Shown here: one piece after another, positions 33,305 through 42,500 of the stretch | Layout of the letters: each line of letters opens with the position of its first letter | Position numbering within the stretch: position 1 is the first letter of the stretch | Origin: [Actinomadura] parvosata subsp. kistnae | GTDB taxonomy: Bacteria; Actinomycetota; Actinomycetes; Streptosporangiales; Streptosporangiaceae | Assembly: GCF_900323885.1 (NCBI RefSeq) | Contig: NZ_OOHJ01000020.1 | Span: 46,289 to 110,288 of the forward strand | Length of the DNA: 64,000 bases | Direction of reading: 5' to 3' | Made by a program: the position numbers and the translations under genes | Notes under the pieces: model-generated | What the model was told of the DNA's origin: nothing | Database searches by the model: none | What the model saw: the letters and a program-made list of their open reading frames with translations, nothing else

Positions 33305-34676
33305 GCGTGCGAACTGCCTGCCTTCTCTGCAGGCATGGAACGGCGCGGCTTACCCCCAGGAGATTGCGACAGACAGCGATCCTGAAATCGCGTCATTAAG
33401 CGATCCAAGTCCCAGGGATCGAAGCCGTCTTGGTGATCTTGTCGAGAAACGTTCGATTCTCGACAAGATCACTGCGCGGATCGAGATCAACGCGAACACT
33501 TTCACCGGCCGGCCATTCGACCGTTACGGTCAATACGTGAGGATCATCGCCGTAGAGGATCATTGGCCCGAGTACGGAACGATCGTCGTCAGGGACACTC
33601 CTGGCGTCGACCCGGCATCCAGATCGCGACCAGAGTTGCCCCTGCTCGACGAGCACGCGGTGGACGCGCAGCCTGGCGGTACCATCGCCAAGGCGGGCGA
33701 TGGATGGTTGCAAGCGTCAGCTCGCGACGCGCGCCATCACGTGCGCTTGGAGGCGCATCACGGTCCTCCCCCATTGGACGACGTCTGGCATGACGTGGTA
33801 GAGACTCCGTACTACGCCAACACCGGTTCCGTCATGCTGACGACCGTGCTCTACGGCGAAAACTACGCAGACAGACCGCTCCGGCTCGGAGCACCGGGAA
33901 TGTATCGAGTCCGCGTCTCCTGCCGCAGGACTACGCCGGAGATCCCCGGATTCGAGGCATCGGAGGGTGACCTCTGGCGAATGCAGTTCTGGGCGGCCCC
34001 CGGGACTCCTCAGCCTCCCCGCTGGTTGGCGCGGAGCCGACCCGCCGTACCGTCCGGGCGCACTGGCTGGCAGGCGGTCCTCGGGCTGCCCTGTCAGGAG
34101 GTGCTGCACGCCGTCCAGGTCGCGGCCGCCGCCGGTAACGCCACCGAGGAACAGATCGCCGCCGCGTACCAGCCATGGTCCAGCAGCTCAGGCGACTGGA
34201 GCGGCCCTCTTGCCGAGGATCTGTCGGACTACGCCGTGCAACTGGGTGTGCCCGCACCGGCCACGCGGCAGGAGTTACTGCGGCTCTTGGTGGCGGCCGG
34301 CCTGGTGATCACCGAAACCTCCGCCGAGGTGACCCGCTATCGTCCCTCCGCGAGCCCACCGCCTGTTGAGGAGGTGCTGCGCCTGCCGGACGAGCAAGTG
34401 ACCATGATCCGGCGCCAGGACGCATTCCACCGTTACACCTCGTTCGCCGCCGACCTGGCCGCCGTGGCGGTGTGGAGCCCGGGTTGCACCGTCTCGGCAA
34501 CGCTGGAGGAGCTCTCCCGCCAGCTCCTGGCGACGGAAGAGGAGATTCACGGGGCGATCCGTTACGGCACCGAACGGGGCCTCTTCAGCACCTCCGGAGA
34601 CGAGGGCGTGGTTATGGCGATGCCACGTCTCCCGCCGCCCCCCGAGGTGGGTCGCATAGCCCGAAGGCTCGAGTGA
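33303..34676 (+). CDS. Hypothetical protein, C-terminal half resembling DUF6042
   Basis: A 457-aa open frame; the real start is uncertain because a perfect hairpin sits in the first 60 codons and no ribosome site is evident at 33303. The N-terminal half is beta-rich (GQYVRIIAVEDHWPEYGTIV, LGAPGMYRVRVSCRRT, GDLWRMQFWAAPG). The C-terminal half is helical, with LRLPDEQVTMIRRQDAFHRY and a winged-helix-like end (SRQLLATEEEIHGAIRYGTE), which recalls the uncharacterised DUF6042 family of actinomycetes. That match is from memory only. No signal peptide or membrane segment. It lies between a serine recombinase relic and a tyrosine recombinase relic. Confidence 0.65.
   Translation: MRANCLPSLQAWNGAAYPQEIATDSDPEIASLSDPSPRDRSRLGDLVEKRSILDKITARIEINANTFTGRPFDRYGQYVRIIAVEDHWPEYGTIVVRDTPGVDPASRSRPELPLLDEHAVDAQPGGTIAKAGDGWLQASARDARHHVRLEAHHGPPPLDDVWHDVVETPYYANTGSVMLTTVLYGENYADRPLRLGAPGMYRVRVSCRRTTPEIPGFEASEGDLWRMQFWAAPGTPQPPRWLARSRPAVPSGRTGWQAVLGLPCQEVLHAVQVAAAAGNATEEQIAAAYQPWSSSSGDWSGPLAEDLSDYAVQLGVPAPATRQELLRLLVAAGLVITETSAEVTRYRPSASPPPVEEVLRLPDEQVTMIRRQDAFHRYTSFAADLAAVAVWSPGCTVSATLEELSRQLLATEEEIHGAIRYGTERGLFSTSGDEGVVMAMPRLPPPPEVGRIARRLE
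33433..33472. repeat. Perfect 16-bp hairpin in the 5' part of the gene
   Basis: GTGATCTTGTCGAGAA (33433-33448) pairs perfectly with TTCTCGACAAGATCAC (33457-33472) around an 8-base loop. In frame it encodes a stretch from GDLVEKRS to LDKIT. Such a stable stem inside a coding start is unusual; it may be an untranslated regulatory hairpin, a terminator for the leftward relic, or the scar of a mobile element. Confidence 0.85.
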
Positions 34677-34797
34677 GGCGGTTCGAGGGCGGTCGCGCCA
34701 TCTACCTCTGAAGCCGCACCGCCATCAAGCACTCGAAGTCACATGGCTCCCGGAGCGATCTCCGGGAAAGTTCCCCGGATAAGAAGGAGGGGTACCG

Positions 34798-34953
34798 TTG
34801 CGCCCGATCAAGGACCCCGCCAAGGGCCACCGCCGCCGCGCACAGGGCGGCGCTCGGCACCTCCCGCCCATGATCTCCGGGCGGCCCGATCACCACCACG
34901 CCGCCGCGACGGCCGCCGCGGCCGCCACCCGGATCGCCGGCGGCCGCGCATGA
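34798..34953 (+). CDS. Small basic ORF coupled to the recombinase relic
   Basis: A 51-aa frame from TTG 34798 with a strong AAGGAGG 7 bases upstream, ending in ATGA over the recombinase start at 34950. The peptide begins with LRPIKDPAKGHRRR and is rich in His, Arg and Ala. A small CCCGGAG/CTCCGGG hairpin lies just upstream. The ribosome site and overlap support translation; composition is biased and no family is recognised. It may be a small accessory to the recombinase. Confidence 0.4.
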   Translation: MRPIKDPAKGHRRRAQGGARHLPPMISGRPDHHHAAATAAAAATRIAGGRA

Positions 34954-35886
34954 CCGCCACGATCCTGCCGCTGCGCGGCGGCGTCAACGGCCCCGACCCC
35001 GCCGCGGCGCTGGCCCGGCTGGAAGCCCACCTGAACCGCTGCGCGCTATCCGCCAACACCGTCAAGGCCTACCGCCGCCAGGCCCGCGCCTACCTCACCT
35101 GGCTCGCCGACCCCCAGCACGCCGCCGAGCAGGCCGACGCCTTCCTCGACCACATCGGCGCCGAGGCCGCCGTCGCCGCCTGGCGCCGCGCCCTGCTCGC
35201 CGGTGGCGCCTCACCGGCCACCGTCAACCAGGGCCTGGCCGCCGTCGCCCTGCTGTACGAGCACGGCGCGAGCATGCGCATCAAGACCAAGACCGCCCGC
35301 GTCCCCCGCCCCGGCGCCCCAAGGCACTGACCCGCTCGCAGGAGAACGCGCTGCGCCGCACCGCCGACCGCCGCGGCCCCCGCGATGCCGCCATCATCTA
35401 CACCCTGCTCGGCACCGGCGCCCGCGCCGAGGAATGCGCCCGGCTGCGCGTCGAGGACGTCGCCATCACCGCCCGCACCGGCCAGGTACGGCTGTTCGGC
35501 AAGGGCGACCAGGTCTGCACCGTCCCAATCGCGCCGCCGACCCGCGAACGCCTGTCCGCCTGGCGGAGAAACGCGCCGCACTGCTGGCCGACACCGGTAA
35601 GTCCGGCCGGGCCGAGCAGGTGGGCGATTCGCTGTGGGTGGGCAAGCGCGGCCCGCTCACCGTCGACGGCATCACCGACGTCGTCCTGGCCACCTCGAAC
35701 GCCGCGCCCGAATCCGCTGAGCTGAAGGGCACGCGGCCGCACGAACTGCGCCACACCTACGCCACCCGGCTCCGCGAGGACGGGGCCGATCTGGAACAGA
35801 TCCGCGCCCTGCTCGGCCACGACTCCCTCGACACCACCCGCCGGTACTTCTTCCCCGGGGAATTGCGTTTCTTGAAAGATCTGTGA
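34950..35886 (+). pseudogene. Tyrosine recombinase inactivated by two frameshifts
   Basis: Three frames together give a full recombinase. Frame one (34950-35330): MTATILPLRGGVNGPDPAAA, with the core-binding domain LSANTVKAYRRQARAYLTWL. Frame two (about 35320-35565): LTRSQENALRRTADRRGPRD, IIYTLLGTGARAEECARLRV with the first catalytic Arg. Frame three (to 35886): TRPHELRHTYATRLREDGAD and LLGHDSLDTTRRYFFPGEL with HxxR, His and Tyr. Shifts lie in a C-run at 35317-35320 and near 35560. All catalytic residues are still readable, so decay is recent, or one or both shifts are sequence errors. Confidence 0.85.
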
Positions 35887-36016
35887 ACGCCCTGACCTGG
35901 CCTGCCTGATCCAGCATCGACCTCGATGGAGGCATCTGTCTAACGGATTGAGCTGTACGGCTAGCAGTGATCTTCCGTTTGATGAAAGATAGTTGCAGCT
36001 AACGGAAGGCAGTCCG

Positions 36017-37132
36017 GTGAGCGCGCAAGGGAGTGAGCCGCCAGGCTCAGCTCGTCTGGAACTGTGCCACGGTGTGGCGCTGCTGCATCCAGAAGATGCA
36101 GTACTCGAGGCGATGCTGTCCGGGTGGGAAAAACAGCAGCGGGGAGGGCGACGCCTGCAGCCGGACACGGTGGAGTCGCGCAAGAGCATCGTTCGCCGTT
36201 TCGTGTCCTACACCAACGAGTACCCCTGGCGCTGGTCGGCCGGCGACATGGACGAGTGGAGTGCTCAGCTGGTGATGATCGACCGATTAGCGGAATCCAC
36301 GATCCGCTCCTACCAGGGGGCGATCAGGATGTTCTGCGACTACATCACCTCGCCGCACTATCGGTGGGCCAACGAATGCCAGGCGCGGTTCGGCACCCAC
36401 CCCGTGCAGATCTGCCAGGAGTGGAACACCACGGCGCACCTGGTCGAGTACGAGGGCGGGCCAGGGCGTCGGCCGTTGTCCCGTCAGGAGTGCCAGGCGC
36501 TCTTTGACTACGCCGATGAGCAGGTCGAACGGGCCATCCGGCTGGGGCGCAAGGGAGCGTTGACCGCCTACCGGGACGCCACCGTGCTGAAAGTCATCTA
36601 TGCCTGGGGATTGCGGTGTACCGAGGCCAGCAAGCTGGATCGCCACGACTGGTACCGCAATCCCCAGGCCCCGGAGCTGGGCAGGTTCGGGATGCTCAAC
36701 GTCCGGTGGGGCAAGCGTTCACGCGGGTCGGCACCCAAACGGCGGATGGTGGCCTCAGTCATGCCATGGGCCGTCGTCGCGGTCGAGGACTATCTGACCA
36801 ACATCCGACCTCGCTTCGGACTCAAGGATCATCCGGCGATGTGGATCACCGAGCGCGGCGGGCGGCTTCGTTCGCGTGAGATCGAGGAACGCTTCGCGAC
36901 CTACCGCGACGCTCTGGGAATGGATGAAGATCTCACACCGCACTGCCTGCGCCACAGCCACGTCACCCACCAGATCGAGGACGGCGTCGACCCCAAGTTC
37001 GTCCAGGAGCAAGTGGGTCACCGTTTCGCCAGCACGACGGCGATGTACACCGGTGTCGGCAGCGACTTCATGAATACCGCACTGCGTCGGCACCTGGATG
37101 CAGGACTGGTCTCCAAAGAGGAGGAACGATGA
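36017..37132 (+). CDS. Site-specific tyrosine recombinase, first gene of a coupled trio
   Basis: A 371-aa protein from GTG 36017 with GGAAGG 7 bases upstream. The core-binding domain covers residues about 45-130 (RKSIVRRFVSYTNEYPWRW, LAESTIRSYQGAIRMFCDY). The catalytic domain has Arg in IYAWGLRCTEASKL, the HCLRHSHVTH box, and VGHRFASTTAMYTGV with the second His and nucleophile Tyr, so it should be active. The stop overlaps the next start (ATGA). CTTCCGTT (35972-35979) and AACGGAAG (36001-36008) form an inverted repeat in the leader. It is intact, in contrast to the other recombinases nearby, and probably mobilises the module. Confidence 0.88.
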   Translation: MSAQGSEPPGSARLELCHGVALLHPEDAVLEAMLSGWEKQQRGGRRLQPDTVESRKSIVRRFVSYTNEYPWRWSAGDMDEWSAQLVMIDRLAESTIRSYQGAIRMFCDYITSPHYRWANECQARFGTHPVQICQEWNTTAHLVEYEGGPGRRPLSRQECQALFDYADEQVERAIRLGRKGALTAYRDATVLKVIYAWGLRCTEASKLDRHDWYRNPQAPELGRFGMLNVRWGKRSRGSAPKRRMVASVMPWAVVAVEDYLTNIRPRFGLKDHPAMWITERGGRLRSREIEERFATYRDALGMDEDLTPHCLRHSHVTHQIEDGVDPKFVQEQVGHRFASTTAMYTGVGSDFMNTALRRHLDAGLVSKEEER

Positions 37133-37482
37133 CCGCCAAGCTGGACTACGAGTGGAGGCTGCGGGAAATCATGGCGGCCCGCGGCATGTTCAACACCACC
37201 GACCTGCGGCCGCTGCTGATCGAGCGGGGGATCACCTTGTCCGCCACTCAGATCTGGCGGCTGGTGACGGAGAAGCCCGAGCGGCTGAGCGTGAAGGTGC
37301 TGGTGGCGCTCATCGACATCCTCGGCTGCCCCATGGAGGACCTGATCACGCCCGTCGTCTCGCCAACGGGCAGCCGTAATCGGGCCGCAGGCCAGACCGG
37401 CGCCGTCGGAGGGGAGCCGGGTGCCGGCCGCGAGAGCGGTGTGGGTGGGTTTCGTCCCAAGCGAGCCAGGATCACCGAGTGA
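37129..37482 (+). CDS. XRE-family regulator, second gene of the trio
   Basis: A 117-aa protein. Residues 5-75 are a Cro/C1-type helix-turn-helix domain: LREIMAARGMFNTTDLRPLL, ITLSATQIWRLVTEKPERLS and VKVLVALIDILGCPMEDLIT. The C-terminal 45 residues are Gly/Arg-rich and basic. Its start overlaps the recombinase stop and its own stop overlaps the third gene, so all three proteins are translated as a unit. It may regulate the module or act as a directionality/accessory DNA-binding protein. Confidence 0.85.
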   Translation: MTAKLDYEWRLREIMAARGMFNTTDLRPLLIERGITLSATQIWRLVTEKPERLSVKVLVALIDILGCPMEDLITPVVSPTGSRNRAAGQTGAVGGEPGAGRESGVGGFRPKRARITE

Positions 37483-39596
37483 TGTCCGCCGCACGAGGTG
37501 CGCCGTCCCTCGATTCTGTTGATCCGGCTCATGCTGTGGTGGCGGTGGTGCGGAGGCTCGATCCCGGTACCGACCGCGCGCAACTGGTGGATCTGATCAT
37601 TGGCCTCGTCCCCCAGACGAAGTCGCGCCGTGCTTTGGCCACCAAACTCCAGAAGCGTCCCGGCCTGCTGACCGGAGCTGGCGCACGCGGCACACCCATG
37701 GTCATCAGGCTCATCGCCGCGCTGCTCTCGCACGGGGTAACCGGCGTGGTGGCTCCGCCGTGCCCGTTCTGCCATCGTGACGTCCCCTTGTCCCGCGGCC
37801 ATGAAGGGCTGCGATGCTGCAAGAGCTGCTGGGACCGGATACACGCCAAGCCCTGCACCCGCTGCGGAACGATCACTCAGATGGCGCGTCGCACCCCCGA
37901 GGGCCAATCGCTCTGTGACGCCTGCGCCCGCACCGAACCCGCTCTACTCGAGCCATGCGACACGTGCGGCCGGATGCGCCTTCCCGCCCGCCGCCGGGAC
38001 GGACTGGTGATCTGCCACGCCTGCTGCGCACCGCCAGTGGCCACGTGCTCGGAGTGCGGAAAACGCAAACCCTGCCACTTCGTCGACATCGCAGCGCCCC
38101 TCTGCAAGAACTGCTCCGCCAATCGGCGAGCACAGCCCTGTTCACGCTGCGGACAGCAACGCGTAGTCCACACCCGCACCTCCTCCGGCAAGCCTCTCTG
38201 CAAGACGTGCGGCAGTTTGGGACTTTGTGCCGGATGTGGCCGCGAACGGCCCATTCGAGCCCGCACCGAAGCAGGGGATATGTGTCAGACCTGCTATAAG
38301 AACGACCCTTTGTCCCACCGACAGTGCAACCGCTGCGGCGTGCTCGGGCCTCTACACCGTTTCGGGTTGTGTGCGATCTGCGCATGGCCCGATGTGATCA
38401 GAAAACTTCTCGCCGGCCCCGGCGGAGAGGTGCGAGCAGACCTCGAACCGGTCCGAGCCGCGCTGAACACGATCGACGCCAGGACTGGCCTGAACTGGGT
38501 AGCTCGGGCGCGGACTCAGCAGATGCTTTCAGCGCTGGCCTCCGGCAGTGGCCCGATCAGCCACGCCGTCCTGGACCAGTTGACCCCTTCAGCGGCCACT
38601 GCTCATTTGCGAACGATCCTGGTCGAACAGGCCGTCCTGGCTCCACGCGATGAAGGGCTGGCCGGGCTGGAGCAGGCGGTCAAGCGTCGGATCTCTCGCG
38701 TCCACGACCCCGTCGACCGCAAGATCCTCCAGAGCTATGCCACCTGGCATCACCTACGGCGCCTTCGCGCGATTGCCAGCAGACGCCGGGTCACGCAAGA
38801 TCAGGTCGTTTACGCCTGCAACGCCCTCACCGCCGCGGCGGCGCTGCTGAACTGGCTCCACGAACGCAGCCAGCACCTGGCCACCTGCACCCAAGACGAC
38901 ATCGACGAATGGCTGGGCATCGACGCCTTCTCCCGTTCACGCGGCTTCGTCGCTTGGGCGGTCAGCCGCGGCCACGCGAAAGACATTGAGATCCCACCGT
39001 TCAACAACGCACCCGTGCGGCAGGTGTTCAACGACCACGATCAACGCTGGGCTCTGGCCCGACAGCTCCTCCACGACGACTCCATAGCCCTCGAAGACCG
39101 GGTCGCGGGACTCCTTGTCCTGCTCTACGCGCAACGAGCCGCGCGCATCGCCCAACTCACCATCGATCACATCACCATCACTGACAACGGTGTCGAACTG
39201 ACGCTCGGCCAGACACCGATCACCGTCCCTGCTGCATTCGCCGACCTCTTGGAGGCCTTCGTCAACGACGGTCGAGTTAGCGCCGCTTTCCGACCTGAGG
39301 AGAACACTTGGCTCTACCCGGCTTCCCGTCTCGGACGACCCCTCGCCTCGAGAACCTTGCTCCAACGACTACGCGCGATCGGCATCCAGCCCACCCTGGG
39401 CCGCAATACCGCACTCATGCAGATGGCCGCGGAGATGCCACCACCCGTACTGAACAAACTCCTTGGCATCAGCCTCGACCGTGCCACACGATGGACCCAA
39501 GAAGCCGGTAACAATCGCCCCGGCTATGCCGCCGCAGTTGCTCGACGCACCGGGGTTACGTGTGAGTCCGCTTGGATGGGTGATCCGCCTCCGTGA
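37482..39596 (+). CDS. Seven-zinc-ribbon protein with recombinase-like C-terminus, third gene of the trio
   Basis: A 704-aa protein from ATG 37482 (TGATG overlap; GTG 37479 is the alternative). Residues about 94-300 contain 14 CxxC motifs (CPFC, CKSC, CTRC, CDAC, CDTC, CHAC, CSEC, CKNC, CSRC, CKTC, CAGC, CQTC, CNRC, CAIC), that is seven zinc ribbons. The C-terminal half looks like a degenerate tyrosine recombinase: VLLYAQRAARIAQLTIDHI matches the first Arg strand, and LNKLLGISLDRATRWTQEAG resembles the LGH...Y block with His and Tyr lost. It is thus probably a catalytically dead, DNA-binding partner of the first recombinase. Comparable multi-gene recombinase units include Tn554-type TnpABC and RIT elements. 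Confidence 0.8.
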   Translation: MSAARGAPSLDSVDPAHAVVAVVRRLDPGTDRAQLVDLIIGLVPQTKSRRALATKLQKRPGLLTGAGARGTPMVIRLIAALLSHGVTGVVAPPCPFCHRDVPLSRGHEGLRCCKSCWDRIHAKPCTRCGTITQMARRTPEGQSLCDACARTEPALLEPCDTCGRMRLPARRRDGLVICHACCAPPVATCSECGKRKPCHFVDIAAPLCKNCSANRRAQPCSRCGQQRVVHTRTSSGKPLCKTCGSLGLCAGCGRERPIRARTEAGDMCQTCYKNDPLSHRQCNRCGVLGPLHRFGLCAICAWPDVIRKLLAGPGGEVRADLEPVRAALNTIDARTGLNWVARARTQQMLSALASGSGPISHAVLDQLTPSAATAHLRTILVEQAVLAPRDEGLAGLEQAVKRRISRVHDPVDRKILQSYATWHHLRRLRAIASRRRVTQDQVVYACNALTAAAALLNWLHERSQHLATCTQDDIDEWLGIDAFSRSRGFVAWAVSRGHAKDIEIPPFNNAPVRQVFNDHDQRWALARQLLHDDSIALEDRVAGLLVLLYAQRAARIAQLTIDHITITDNGVELTLGQTPITVPAAFADLLEAFVNDGRVSAAFRPEENTWLYPASRLGRPLASRTLLQRLRAIGIQPTLGRNTALMQMAAEMPPPVLNKLLGISLDRATRWTQEAGNNRPGYAAAVARRTGVTCESAWMGDPPP

Positions 39597-39599
39597 ACC

Positions 39600-42500
39600 T
39601 CAGGGGCCCGGCTTGGACATCTTGTCGACCGCCGCGATAAGGTCCTGCAGTTCCTTCTTGAGTTTCTGATCCTTGGTCTTGGCGATGATCGTGGTGGTGA
39701 TCTCGCGGAGGATCGCCATCTTTTCCTTGTTCAGCTTGTCGGCTTTGGCCTTGTCCGTCGGCAGGTCCTCGCCGAGCTTCTGTGCCTGCCCCAGACTCAT
39801 CGCCTCCGCGATAGCCTCGGCGCCTGCCTGGGTGAGCGGGAGTTTCCACTCGGCGGCGGCCTTCATGAGCCCGTCGACCACCTTGCCCTTGAAGGGCCAG
39901 CCCACTCCGGTCGACACGTCGGCGACCCAATCGGCGAAGACCCCCATCGGGCCGGCCGGTCCGCCTCCTCCCACTCCCAGCGACGTGGCCGCGGCCGCCT
40001 CCCAGGTTCGGCCGTCTGTGGCGGACGTCTTCGATTCGTTCGTGCCGGCCGGTTGCGCTACGCCGCGTTCGTCCATGGTCCGGGCGTAGTTGAGCAGAGA
40101 ACCCGATTTGGACAGGCCTTTGGGGGCGTTGAGCAGTCCTCCTTCCGCCCCTGCTCCGCCTCCGCCCACGAGGCCGGCGCCCGCGAGGCCGCCGGCCGCG
40201 ACACCGGCACCGCCGGTCGTCCATGCCGCGATGAGTTTCCCGACGATCTCCGCCACTTTGGCGCCCAGTTCTGCCGCCACCTTCGCGTTGAGGCCTGCCT
40301 GTTCGGCGGCGTGCTGGGCACCCTGCTGCGCGGCCGCCACTCCGGCCTGCGCCAGGCCGATCGTGCCGGCCAGACCGCTCATGTCGCGGAACATCATTCC
40401 GTTCTGAATCGCCGCGAGAACGTGCGTCATGCCGGTCGGATCCGGCAGCCCGGGAGGATTTACGATGTTGAGGACCGGTGACGACAGTTGTCCCGGTCGC
40501 AGGTCGTCCTCGGTGCCGCGGGAGCCGCTGCCGAGCGCGGCGATGTTGGGTGCCTGAATGGGGATGGGGGAATCCGCCCAGTCCCAGAAGCGGGTGAGGT
40601 CGAGCCGTTCGGCCGCGTTGAACCGGCCCAGCACGGCTTCGGCGAAGACACCGCCGCTCGGCACGGGGATGTGATCCTCCCGAACCGCTGTTTTGTACTC
40701 CTCGGCCAGTGCCGCCTCGTCGCCGAGCCCGGGCGCGCGGAAGGCCAGGAGGTTGCCGACGAGTCCGACAGGAGCGGGGTCGACGAGTTCGACCAGCGGC
40801 CTGCCCCGGGTGCCCGCCGCAGTTTTCGCGGGGAAGGTGAACCGGGACAGGAGGATGCCGAGCGTGGCGTCGTCTACCGAATTCCAGATCGCCCGGCTGT
40901 AGTGCAGCCGGCTGCGGTTCAGGTGCGCGGCCAGTTCGGCCGTCACCGTGGCGGCCGCGAAGACGTCCAACGACTGCGCGGAGACGAGCCGGACCGGAAA
41001 GACGATCCTGAAGCTGCGCGACCGGAAGACGAAGATGCACGAGACGAAGCCAGCGTTTTCCTTATTGGCGAGGCCGGAGGTCGTGATCCGCACGGACGCC
41101 AGCTCCTCGAGCCGACGCCGATTGCCGGACAGGTCCCAGCCGCGCTCCCCGTACTCCACCACGACCTCACTCCCGTCGACACCGCTCAGCCGCAGTTGAA
41201 CGGGTGCGATGCTCTTGTCGTCGGCGAGGAAGTCGACATCCCACAGGATCGCGTCGGCGGGCAGGACGAGCCTTCCGTCCGCCAGGACGTTGGCGATGCC
41301 GGCGGTCGCGTCACGGGCCTCGACGATGTTGGCGCCCGTCCAACGGTCCTGCGCGAACATGCTGGACGGTTTGGTGGCAACCCCCGGCGGCGGTTGTCCA
41401 GGCGATGGCTGTCCCGGTGGCGGTTCTCCGGGTGGCCGTTGTCCGGGTGGTGGCTGTCCGGGTGGTGGCGGTTGTCCCGCTGCCTGCGATGCCGGTGGGG
41501 GAGGAGGAGGCAGACGTCTGTCGGGTGTGTACAGACCTGATCCCGTGATCAGAGGCGAGGTGATCCGGGTGGTTCCCCTCGGATACTGGAGCAGTTCCCG
41601 CACGGTCGGAGTGAGGGCCGCGGCCAGCAGGACGACGCGATAGCGGTCGACCACCTGCTCGTTGCGGAAATCCAGCGGCCGGAGGGGGACGAAGAGCACC
41701 CGCTCGGCATTCGTCTGCTCGATGACGGTGCGGAACTGTTGCACGACCTCGTAGTACTGCACGGTCAGGGCATGCATGTGGTTGTAGTTCGTGATCGTTC
41801 TGGTGGTGAGCGTCTCCGACTCCTGCTGCGACGCCTCACGGACGATCGACGCGCGCCGGGTCCGGGTCGAATGGGCCGCCTGCTGGGTACGGTCGACGAT
41901 GTCCTGCTGGAGCTTGCCCGACACCTCCCGCTGACCGGACGACGTGGACCACGAGGAGGCGAACCCGGTGTTGCCCGACTCGCCTGTTGACTCGCCGTGC
42001 GTGCGCACTCCGGGATGCGGTCCGCTGTCCCAGATGATGCCCGTGCTCGCGCTGCCCTCCGCCGTGCCGCGCTCCCAGGCCGACGCCAGTGTCTGGGCCG
42101 CTGATCGCCCCTGCTGCGTCTCCTTGGCCACCGCACTGGTGATCTCCGTCAGAGCACGGATGCGGCCCAGATCCTCCTGGAGAACCTCGTTCTCCTCGAT
42201 CGCCTCGGTGGTTCCAGTACGCGTCCGGCGGGACCAGTCGATCATCGCGATCTTCGTGCTCTCGCCCGGTGCGAGCGCCACACTGTGGATGAGGTTGCCG
42301 AGCGACAGCCCTCGGGCGTACCAGGATTGCTGGTAGGTGAGCAGCACGCCCACCGCCGGCGTGAGATAGCCGTTGGCCTCGGCCGCCAGGGCCGCCAGGT
42401 CCACCTGACCCGCGCTCTCGAGCGGAATAAATTCGCCCGCACCACCAGCCAAACTCTCCAGAATCAGGCATTCGTATTGAACCCGCTCCGTCGGGTAGCG

